The translations under genes and the position numbers were made by a program. From NCBI GenBank assembly GCA_022839625.1, contig JALHJL010000028.1, positions 13,929 through 77,928 on the forward strand: a DNA stretch of 64,000 nucleotides, written 5' to 3'. This DNA comes from Phycisphaerales bacterium (GTDB lineage Bacteria; Planctomycetota; Phycisphaerae; UBA1845; Fen-1342). The notes under the pieces were generated by a model. The model did no database searches, was not told the DNA's origin, and saw only the letters and a list, made by a program, of their open reading frames with translations. Shown here piece after piece: positions 43,353 to 51,078 of the stretch (the stretch's first letter is position 1; each line of letters begins with the position of its first letter).

Positions 43353-44293
43353 TAGTCTTGCCTCCCCGAAGCGGTCGGTTCGGCCGGCGGGACGGGCGGA
43401 CGGACGAAGGGCTCAAAGAGCGGCGATTGCTCGTCGAGGAAGATGGTCGTCTTTTGCGAAAGCGCGGCCCGCAAAGCGTCCAGCTTGCGCAGCAGGATGA
43501 AGAAGTCGGCGTCCTGCTGCTGAATCTGCTTGAGTATCTGCGTGCTGGCGGTAATGCCGGCCGACTCGATCTCCGTCGCCCGCCGGTTGGCGAACGCGAG
43601 GATCTGCTGGGCGTTCGCCTCGGCGCGGGCCTTGATGCCTTCGGCGCGGGACTTGCCCTCCTGCCGGTAGCGGGCCGCGAGCCGGTTCCGTTCCTGCTGC
43701 ATGCTCGCGAACACCTGGTCCATCGCGGTCTTCGGCAGGGAGATACGGCGCAACCCGATCCGATGGACCTCGATGCCGTAGTCGGTCATGAGCCCGGGCC
43801 CGACGCCGGCCAGCATCTGTCCCATCAAACGCTCGTAGTTGTCGTCCTTCTGCCGGGCATCGAGGTTGACGAAGTCCGCCAGGGTGCTCTGGCCGATCAC
43901 GGCCGCCTGCGTCTGACTGATCCGCGAGCGCATGAGCTTCTCGGCTTCGAGGACGCTGCGTTGCGGCACGCGCAGGTAGAACCGCAGCGGGTCTTGAATC
44001 CGCCAGACCACGTAGGCCCCGACGATCACCATCTTGCCGTCGATCGTCTTGATCTCCGTCTCGGGCGCATCCAGCGTGCGCAGGCGGCGGTCATAGGTCT
44101 CGATGGTCTCGAACGGGTAGGGCCAGCGGAACTTCAGGCCGGGCTCGCGGACCACGCTGTCGGCATCCGCCTTTCCCAGGCGGGCCTTCACCGCCACCTC
44201 GTTGAAGTCCACCTGGTACGTGAACGCGAAGGTCAGCAGGATCAGGATCACCAGTCCCGCGATGATCAGCGTCGGAATCGATACCTTGCTCAT
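43352..44293 (-). CDS. HflC-like SPFH/band 7 protein
   Basis: A 313-residue protein with one N-terminal helix (about 8-27), an SPFH domain beginning VDFNEVAVKARLG, and the HflC-type helical region (QERNRLAARYRQEGKSRAEG). It ends in a Pro-rich tail. It matches HflC in length and layout and should form a heteromeric ring with the adjoining HflK-like protein. GAGG lies before the ATG at 44293, 13 bases after the upstream SPFH gene. Confidence 0.9.
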   Translation of the reverse strand: MSKVSIPTLIIAGLVILILLTFAFTYQVDFNEVAVKARLGKADADSVVREPGLKFRWPYPFETIETYDRRLRTLDAPETEIKTIDGKMVIVGAYVVWRIQDPLRFYLRVPQRSVLEAEKLMRSRISQTQAAVIGQSTLADFVNLDARQKDDNYERLMGQMLAGVGPGLMTDYGIEVHRIGLRRISLPKTAMDQVFASMQQERNRLAARYRQEGKSRAEGIKARAEANAQQILAFANRRATEIESAGITASTQILKQIQQQDADFFILLRKLDALRAALSQKTTIFLDEQSPLFEPFVRPPVPPAEPTASGRQD

Positions 44294-44306
44294 GACAGGT
44301 CCTCTG

Positions 44307-46793
44307 CTACCTGCGGTCCGGCGAGAATTCCTCCGGTTGCAGCCGCAGCTCGTCTTCGGCGACGAACCGCACGCGCACCGTGCGGCCACCGGGTTCGAAA
44401 GCCAGGAAGTACTTGCGTGCGTCCTTCAGTCCGGCCACGAGGATCTCCAGCGTGCGGCGCGCCTCGTAGATCCGGGGCGCCGACTGGTACGCCTCGCGCT
44501 CGTTCTGCATCTCGATCACGTCGCGGGCCGCCTCCATCTCCATGGTCCAGCGCCGCGCCAGGGCCTGGGCGAGCGTCGCCGCCGCCTCCCCTTCCAGCCG
44601 GGCGGGGTTGAACCCCCGGTTGAGCTCGGCCTCCCAGTAGGCGCGGGCCAGGTGCGCCTCGGTCAGCCGGAACAGGGCGTCGGCCTGCGCTGCGTTCAAC
44701 TGAGACGCGGCTTCCGTGCGCAGCGGAGCGACGGCCTGCTCCCAGGCTTCGGCGGCGTCGCGCAGCCGGGTCTCGGCCTCCGCAACGGCCTGGGACGCGC
44801 TGCGCCGTTCGGCCAGCGTCCGCCCCAAGCCCAGCTCAAACTCCTCCTCGATCTGCCGATGCAGCTCGCGGGCCTTCTCGAACCGGGCCTGGGCCGCGAT
44901 GCGCGCCTGGAGCAGGGGCTCCGTTTCCTTCAGCCGATCGGCCAGCGGGGCGAGCCGGGCGGGATCGGCCGCGCGCAGGGCGTCCTGGGCGGCGCTCGCG
45001 CGCTCGCTGGCGCGACGGTTCTGCTCCACGGCGTTGGCCAGCAGGCGGGCGGTCAGAGCGTCGCCGGCCACCTTGGAAAGGCGCTCGTTCTCGGTCACAA
45101 GAGCCTCGCGGATGTCGGCCACCTTCTTCTGTTCCTCGGTGACCACTCTCCGGAAGGACTCCGCGACCGTCTTCTCCGGGTGCACGTTGGTTACGCCGAC
45201 GTAGACCACCTCCAGCCCCAGCTCGCGGACGCGGGCGGAGATGCGTTGGCGGAGGATGTCGCCGATCTCGGAGTGACTCCGGCCCAACAGCGCGTCGACC
45301 GTCGTGGCAGCGGTGAAGCGGCTGACCTCCTCCCAGGCGACGTTGTGCAGGGTTTCGTCCGGGCGCTCCATGAGATTCGAGTATTCGTCGAGCCGGTCGG
45401 GCTGAATGCGATACTGGATGGCGACATCCATGCGAATCAGATTGACGGGGGAGTCGCGGCCACCCGGCTCCGTCTCCCCGGGGGACGCCGGCTCAGTCGT
45501 GGGTGCGGCGGTGGCGGCCGGACCGCTCCCCGTCTCGGGCGGGCAGACCAGGAAGTCGAAGTGCTCCTGGCCCATGTGCAGCTCGTCCGTCCAGAGCTGG
45601 ATGGCGTCGGCCTCGCTGAAGTCCGGCACGGCATTCCATTGCCGGTACCCCACGTTGACCTGATGCACCTGGCCGGTGTTGTAGATCCGCGTTTGCTCGA
45701 TCGGCCACGGGGCCTTCAGGTGGAAACCCGGCGCGAGCGGTTCGGTCGCGTTGAGCTGGCGCCCGAAGCGCAGCAGGATGACGTGCTCGTACGGCTGGAC
45801 GACGACGATGCACGTGAGCAGCCACAGCGCCAAGGCGCCTACCGCGATCAACGGCACGAACGCCCGCTGGAGAAGTTGATAGAACCAGGTCTGTGAGACC
45901 TGAAAGCCAAACTGGTAGTTGATGGCGTCCGCGATCGAAGAGGCGATGCCGCCGGGTTCCGCCAACAGGCCCAACAGCCGGCTGTCGAAGCAGGCCCGTG
46001 GCTCGACGCCGGCGGTGCGCGGCCGGTAGATGTCGAGGACGAAGTTGACGAGCGTTTCTGCCGCCAGCACGACCATCACGGCCGGAATGATGAACGCCAG
46101 CGCCTGTTCCCACGACACCACCCCGCCGTACTGCTGCACGCCCAGGCAAAGCAGCAGAGCCATGGCGACCAGCGCATTGCCCAGCATGTACGAGCCGCAG
46201 CCGCGCAGCAGTTGCCAGCCGGGGACGCGGCTCATGCCGGAGGCGTAGCGCGAGAACAGGAACGTGCCGAGCATCACGATCGCGAGGACGACCATCGCGA
46301 TGGGCACGTTCGTCAACGCCGGCCAGCCCTCTCCGCCCACGCGCAGCCCGGGCAGCTCGACTCCCGCGATGCGTGTCGCCGCCAGACGGCGCCACAACCC
46401 AATCCCCATCAGAGCGAGATAGAGCGCGGTCGCCAGACCGAAGCACGGGATCAGCCAGCGCTGCATCCACGCCAGGCGCGCCTCGGCCACGCGGAATCCC
46501 AGACCGACCGCCCCTTCCTCGCCGAACAGCGCCTCGCCGCCGCCGGTCGTCCGCTTCTCGCGCCGCAGCTCCTCGAGGTCGAGGGCCTCCAACGCCGCCA
46601 GTTCGCGCTGCCGGAAGACCAGGAGCGTGACAAACCAGATGGGGACGCCGCCGAGCAGGTACCAGGCCAGCCGGTTCATCGCGGCCGACTCGGTGACCAG
46701 GGAGAGAATGAGCACGCCGCCGAAGGCGACAAGCTGCAACATCAGCCCGCCCAGGCTGGTGCGTCGGCTCCGCGTATGGGTGGTCTCGGTCAC
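44307..46793 (-). CDS. polytopic SPFH protein with seven predicted N-terminal helices
   Basis: An 828-residue protein. Residues 1-310 are an extra membrane domain with about six helices (about 15-33, 43-60, 113-133, 163-183, 203-221, 231-252); a seventh helix (311-331) leads into an HflK-type SPFH domain (332-560, starting VVQPYEHVILLRFG). A long coiled coil follows (about 560-760), rich in Glu, Arg and Ala. HflK normally has one helix, so the polytopic part is an addition. The two functions (membrane domain and SPFH ring) suggest a microdomain organiser. It is the first gene of the operon. Confidence 0.88.
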   Translation of the reverse strand: MTETTHTRSRRTSLGGLMLQLVAFGGVLILSLVTESAAMNRLAWYLLGGVPIWFVTLLVFRQRELAALEALDLEELRREKRTTGGGEALFGEEGAVGLGFRVAEARLAWMQRWLIPCFGLATALYLALMGIGLWRRLAATRIAGVELPGLRVGGEGWPALTNVPIAMVVLAIVMLGTFLFSRYASGMSRVPGWQLLRGCGSYMLGNALVAMALLLCLGVQQYGGVVSWEQALAFIIPAVMVVLAAETLVNFVLDIYRPRTAGVEPRACFDSRLLGLLAEPGGIASSIADAINYQFGFQVSQTWFYQLLQRAFVPLIAVGALALWLLTCIVVVQPYEHVILLRFGRQLNATEPLAPGFHLKAPWPIEQTRIYNTGQVHQVNVGYRQWNAVPDFSEADAIQLWTDELHMGQEHFDFLVCPPETGSGPAATAAPTTEPASPGETEPGGRDSPVNLIRMDVAIQYRIQPDRLDEYSNLMERPDETLHNVAWEEVSRFTAATTVDALLGRSHSEIGDILRQRISARVRELGLEVVYVGVTNVHPEKTVAESFRRVVTEEQKKVADIREALVTENERLSKVAGDALTARLLANAVEQNRRASERASAAQDALRAADPARLAPLADRLKETEPLLQARIAAQARFEKARELHRQIEEEFELGLGRTLAERRSASQAVAEAETRLRDAAEAWEQAVAPLRTEAASQLNAAQADALFRLTEAHLARAYWEAELNRGFNPARLEGEAAATLAQALARRWTMEMEAARDVIEMQNEREAYQSAPRIYEARRTLEILVAGLKDARKYFLAFEPGGRTVRVRFVAEDELRLQPEEFSPDRR

Positions 46794-46940
46794 GACTTAC
46801 CTCCGCCCCGGCGTACCGCGCGTCGAACCGCGCGCCACGCCGCACGTATCATCCCTTGTCCGTGGTCGCATGCGCGGGCATAATCGCCGTCGCACTTGCA
46901 CGGCCCGCGTGCTTCGGCCGTCAAGAGTGTCCGAGTCGCC

Positions 46941-47924
46941 ATGCTCGCCAAGCTCGCCGCCATTGCGAAGACCACGTTCCTGGAGACGATCCGGCAGCCG
47001 ATCTACGGCGTGCTCCTGTGGGTGGCGGCCGGACTGCTGATGATCAACCCCAGTCTGGCCGGGTTCACCCTGGAGGGCAACGAGGGCGACATCAAGGTGG
47101 TCAAGGACGTCGGCCTGGCCACGCTGCTGCTCTACGGACTGCTGGCCAGCGTGTTCAGTGCGGCCGGCGTGATTACACGCGAGATCGAGTCGCACACCGT
47201 GCTCACGGTCATTTCCAAGCCCGTCAACCGCGCGGTGTTTCTGGCGGGCAAGTACCTCGGCGTCTCCGGCGCCGTCCTGCTGGGCTACTACTTCCTTTGC
47301 CTGGTGTTTCTGCTGAGCATCCGGCACGGAACCATGGCGACGGCCGCCGACCGCTACGACGTGCCCGTGCTGCTCTTCTCCGGACTGGCCATCCTGCTCA
47401 GCCTCATCGCCGCCACGTTCGGCAACTACGTGTACGGTTGGCACTTCTCGACCGCGCTGACGACCTGGGTCGTGCCGCTGGGGACCTTGGCCTTCGTGCT
47501 CGTGCTGTTCATCTCGAAGGAATGGACACTCCAGTCGCCCGCCACGGACTTCGGCAACATGCAGTTGGCGTACGCCGTGACGATGACCTTCTGCGGGGTG
47601 CTGATCCTGACGGCGTTTGCCGTCGCGCTCGCCACCCGGTTCAGCCAGGTGATCACGCTGCTGCTGTGCGCGGCGGTGTACGTGCTCGGGCTGCTCTCCG
47701 ACTATTACCTCGGCCGCCCGGCCGAAGCAGGCGGCGCCTGGCTGTACAGCGTGCTGTACGCCGCCGTACCCAACTTCCAGTTCTTCTGGACGGGCGACGC
47801 CCTCACCCAACAGCAGATCATTCCCGCGGCCCAGGTCGGCCAGGTGGCGGCGTACTCGGTCACGTACTCGCTGGCCGTGCTGGCGTTGGGCGTGACCATC
47901 TTCGAGACCCGTGAGGTGGGGTGA
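46941..47924 (+). CDS. ABC-2 type transporter permease
   Basis: A 327-residue permease with six or seven helices and the ABC-2 motif REIESHTVLTVISKPVNR near residue 75. It resembles the first half of the permease at 39406-40794 but lacks its large insert. No ATPase gene is beside it; it could use the ATPase at 40791-41990. It is divergent from the SPFH operon across a 147-base gap. The ATG at 46941 was preferred to one at 46896, which would add 15 weakly supported residues. Confidence 0.85.
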   Translation: MLAKLAAIAKTTFLETIRQPIYGVLLWVAAGLLMINPSLAGFTLEGNEGDIKVVKDVGLATLLLYGLLASVFSAAGVITREIESHTVLTVISKPVNRAVFLAGKYLGVSGAVLLGYYFLCLVFLLSIRHGTMATAADRYDVPVLLFSGLAILLSLIAATFGNYVYGWHFSTALTTWVVPLGTLAFVLVLFISKEWTLQSPATDFGNMQLAYAVTMTFCGVLILTAFAVALATRFSQVITLLLCAAVYVLGLLSDYYLGRPAEAGGAWLYSVLYAAVPNFQFFWTGDALTQQQIIPAAQVGQVAAYSVTYSLAVLALGVTIFETREVG

Positions 47925-47931
47925 AGTAACT

Positions 47932-48058
47932 GAGGGGCCAAGGGGCCGAGGGGCCAAGGGGTCGAGGGGCCGAGGGGCCGAGGGGCCAAGAGGTCGAGGG
48001 CGCGCCCGCCTGGCACGCAGCACCCTTGAACCCGTGAACCCTCGAACCCTTGAACCCT
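47932..48058. repeat. two adjacent short tandem repeats
   Basis: Between about 47932 and 47999, about seven copies of a 9-base unit GAGGGGCCA/GAGGGGCCG. Then from 48022 to 48053, four copies of an 8-base unit ACCC(T/G)(T/C)GA. They lie between convergent genes, have no open frame, and differ enough to suggest independent slippage. Confidence 0.8.
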
Positions 48059-48070
48059 TCATCTTCATCC

Positions 48071-50053
48071 TCAGACCGGCTGCAAGGCCACCTTGCCCTC
48101 AGGCGCGGGAGTGCCCGCCGCCGCGGGCGATGTCAGCTCATGGGACTGGATGTGCTCGCCGAAGCGCACCATGCGGGCGCTGTTGAAGACCACCAGGGCC
48201 GAAGAGAACGTGTGCAGGAACGCCGCCAGCATCGGGTGCACGTTCCAGAACACGATCGCCACCTCGGCCGTGATGATGAACGTCACGCCGAAGATCAGGT
48301 TCTGCCAGATGACCTTCGTCGTCGCCCGCGAGAGGCGCACCATGAACGGCAGCCGTCGCAAGTCGCTGCTCATCAGCGCCACACTGGCGCTGTTCATGGC
48401 GACGTCGCTGCCGGCCGCCCCCATCGCGATGCCCAGGTTGCCAGCCGCGAGCGCCGGGGCGTCGTTCACGCCGTCGCCCACCACGGCCACGGTGTGGCCC
48501 TTGCGCTTGAGGGCGTCGACCAGGGCCAGCTTGTCCTGGGGCAGTACCTCCGCCTGAACGTCCGAGCAGCCCATCTCGCCGGCCACGCGCCGCGCGACCG
48601 ACCAGCGGTCGCCGGTGACCATGATCAGGTCGCGGATGCCGAGCTGCCGCAGTTCCTCCAGGGCCTGCTGCGCCTCCGGCCGCGTTCGGTCCTCCAATCC
48701 GATCCAGCCCAGACAACGGCCGTTGTACGCTACGTACAGCGTGCTCAGCCCCTCCGGCTCGGCGTACTTCTCGTCTTGCAGTGCAGAGAGATCGATGCCG
48801 CTCTCCCGGAGCCAAGTCCCGCGGCCGATCTGCACCGCCCGCCCGTCGAGCTGACCCTGCACGCCTTTGCCCGAGACTTCTGCAAAACCGGCCGCATCGG
48901 CCAGCGGAACGCGGGCCTTCTCCGCCACCGCGACGATCGCGCGGGCCACGGGGTGACGACTGAGCCGCTCCACCGAAGCCGCCGTACGGAGCAACTCCGC
49001 CGCATCCACCCCCGGGGCCGGCATCAGCCGGGTGACCGCCAGCTCCCCCGTCGTCAGGGTCCCGGTCTTGTCGAACACCACCGCGGAGAGCTTGCGGGCC
49101 CATTCCAGGTTGGTCACGTCCTTGATGTACACGCCGAGCCGGGCCGCGGCCGAGAGCGCTGCGACGATCGCGGTGGGCGTCGCGAGGATGAGCGCGCAGG
49201 GACAGGCAATCACCAGCAACGCGATGGTCTTATTCATGTCGCGGGTGAAGAACCAGACCACCCCGGCGATCATCAACGTAACCGGCGTATACCAGGAGGC
49301 GTATTGATCGATGAGGCGCATGAGCGGAATCTTGGTCCGCTCGGCCTCGAGAATGAGGTCCTGCACTCGGCCGAGCGTCGTGTCGTGACCGACCTTGGTG
49401 ACCCGGATGCGCAAGGCCCCCGTCACGTTGTTCGTGCCTCCGAACACCTCGTCCCCGGTCGCCTTCTCAGCCGGCAGGGACTCGCCGGTGATATTGGCTT
49501 CGTTGATCGTCGAATGCCCGTCGATGATCACCCCGTCCGCCGGCACGTTGTCGCCGGGCAGCACGCTCACCACGTCGCTGGGCCGCAGCGCGTGGGCCTC
49601 GACTTCTTCCTGCGTCCCGTCGCCAAGGAGCCGTCGGGCCTTCGTGGGCGTCAGCCGAATCAGCCCCTCGATCGCCGCGCGGGCTCCCAGGGCCGTCCGG
49701 GTTTCGATCAGGATGCTGATGAGCAGAAAGAAGGCCACCACCCCCGCCGTCTGGTACTCGCCCTTGGCCATGGCGGCCAGGATGGCCAGCGCCACCAGCT
49801 CGTCCATGTGGAGGTGGCCCGTGAGCAGCGCCTTCAGCGCATGCCACCACAGGGGCACGGCCAGCAGGAGCGCCCCGAAGCCAGCGAGCATGTCGCGATA
49901 GAAGGCCCCGCTCTGCCGGCTGCCCGAGGGGTCGCTCAGCAGCCAGCCCGCCACGAATGATGTGAGCACCAGCACGCCGCCCAGCATCGTCGCGACGAGC
50001 TTGAGCGTGGCTCGCCAGGTCTCCGATTTCACCGAAAGATGTTCGTGTGTCAT
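48071..50053 (-). CDS. P1B-type heavy-metal-transporting ATPase
   Basis: A 660-residue cation pump. It has the actuator TGES (189-192), the membrane CPC motif (284-286, IACPCALI), the phosphorylation site DKTGTLT (328-334), the SRHP nucleotide site and the hinge GDGVNDAPAL. There is no N-terminal Cys-rich metal-binding domain. The C-terminal helix contains SSALVVFNSAR. The CPC class includes Cu+ and Zn2+/Cd2+ pumps; the metal cannot be fixed from this sequence. The ATG at 50053 has only a weak ribosome site. No metal-responsive regulator adjoins it. Confidence 0.93.
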   Translation of the reverse strand: MTHEHLSVKSETWRATLKLVATMLGGVLVLTSFVAGWLLSDPSGSRQSGAFYRDMLAGFGALLLAVPLWWHALKALLTGHLHMDELVALAILAAMAKGEYQTAGVVAFFLLISILIETRTALGARAAIEGLIRLTPTKARRLLGDGTQEEVEAHALRPSDVVSVLPGDNVPADGVIIDGHSTINEANITGESLPAEKATGDEVFGGTNNVTGALRIRVTKVGHDTTLGRVQDLILEAERTKIPLMRLIDQYASWYTPVTLMIAGVVWFFTRDMNKTIALLVIACPCALILATPTAIVAALSAAARLGVYIKDVTNLEWARKLSAVVFDKTGTLTTGELAVTRLMPAPGVDAAELLRTAASVERLSRHPVARAIVAVAEKARVPLADAAGFAEVSGKGVQGQLDGRAVQIGRGTWLRESGIDLSALQDEKYAEPEGLSTLYVAYNGRCLGWIGLEDRTRPEAQQALEELRQLGIRDLIMVTGDRWSVARRVAGEMGCSDVQAEVLPQDKLALVDALKRKGHTVAVVGDGVNDAPALAAGNLGIAMGAAGSDVAMNSASVALMSSDLRRLPFMVRLSRATTKVIWQNLIFGVTFIITAEVAIVFWNVHPMLAAFLHTFSSALVVFNSARMVRFGEHIQSHELTSPAAAGTPAPEGKVALQPV

Positions 50054-50466
50054 AGCTCACCGACCTGGCGACCCGCGAAGCCGCCCCGGGTCTCAAAGAC
50101 GCGCGACCGCGCTGCAAGATGCGAGAATGTAAGCACTAACGGCGCCATGTCAACGTGCGGGTAATCGCGCCGCGGAATCCGCTGCATACACCGAATACGT
50201 CCGATACAACGGGAGGTTCGCGCTGGGCCGGGCCGCAGCCCCCCCCGGCGATAAGCCGCCGGCTTCCGAGGTGAGCGTGCGTCCGCCGCAATGGGCGTGA
50301 GCTTGCAGGCGGTGGAGACTGGAGGGCAGGAGCCGTCGGCGGTTACGCCCTGTTACGAATATGGCCTCCTTGCCTTGCGTCGGGCAGCTTCCAACAAGCG
50401 CCCAGTTCACAAGGCCCGGAGGCCATCGGTCCGTTCAACCGGGTTCAGGCTAATGAGTTACTCAGG
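50054..50466. other. intergenic region, no gene supported
   Basis: 413 bases. An 86-codon minus-strand frame here has unusual composition and no start signal and is not accepted. No hairpin with a T-run was seen. The start region of the metal ATPase lies at its left end. Confidence 0.5.
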
Positions 50467-50685
50467 TCAGGGCTTGCCGAGCAGCGCGAGGCGGGCACGG
50501 AGCTCCAGCTCCGCCTGCTGCCAGTCCCACTCGGGGTTGCCCGGCGTTTCGCCGCGCGAGAGGTAGATCTCGTACGCACGGCGGCGGATCTGCTCTTCAG
50601 TCGGCCCGGCGACCGTCGGTATCTCTCGCGCGGGCTTTGACCGAACTCGGGTTCGCATTCCTCGGACCTGGCTCGCGGACGGCAT
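50467..50685 (-). CDS. small DUF2934-type protein
   Basis: A 72-residue protein. The C-terminal ~40 residues (EEQIRRRAYEIYLSRG, then DWQQAELELR) match the DUF2934 motif, a short helical domain common in many soil and planctomycete genomes. The basic N-terminus is variable. The role is unknown. The ATG at 50685 has GGAG eight bases before it; an ATG at 50796 is possible but without a ribosome site. Confidence 0.75.
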   Translation of the reverse strand: MPSASQVRGMRTRVRSKPAREIPTVAGPTEEQIRRRAYEIYLSRGETPGNPEWDWQQAELELRARLALLGKP

Positions 50686-50911
50686 GGACGTTCTCCAAGT
50701 GAAGCTGTAAGAGCAGGGATGAGCAATAAGCTTCCATTTGTTTCCATCGGACGGATCGCCGATTTCCCTGAGTTCTCCCCCCGGAAAACCGCGCATTCCC
50801 CTGCTTTTCCGGGCCTTGCGGACGGCAGGTGCCGGCCTGCGGGGAGCGGGTGAGCCGCGAGCGCCTGCCCCCCCGGGTGGAACCGCGACTGGCTATCGGT
50901 CCCTTGGAAAA

Positions 50912-50929
50912 GGGTGCAGGCACCGCGAG
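50912..50929 (-). repeat. 18-mer dispersed repeat, copy 2
   Basis: Exact reverse complement of 3293-3310. The flanking T-rich block is also partly shared. Confidence 0.55.
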
Positions 50930-50972
50930 ACAACCACGCACAGCCGGGGGCGGCTGTGCCACACGCCTGTAG

Positions 50973-50994
50973 CGTCGGACCTCCGTGTCCGACG
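50973..50994. repeat. REP-like palindrome, family 1
   Basis: CGTCGGAC-CTCCGT-GTCCGACG, the exact reverse complement of 632-653. Confidence 0.75.
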
Positions 50995-51078
50995 TTGTTC
51001 GAGCCGAGTGAGAACCACGCCGGACTCCCGCCACGGCGGGCAAGCTCGGGTCCGGCGCTACACTTCTGCGGCGGACTG

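Larger units (their letters stand above)
50686..51078. other. repeat-containing intergenic region
   Basis: 393 bases with no gene supported. It carries the second copy of the 18-mer repeat (50912-50929) and an inverted family 1 palindrome (50973-50994), followed by a TTCTGCGGCGGACTG motif also seen with a base change near 677-690. Confidence 0.55.

Noticed and set aside
50150..50410. 86-codon minus-strand frame
   Set aside because: No ribosome site, no recognised domain and repeat-like surroundings.
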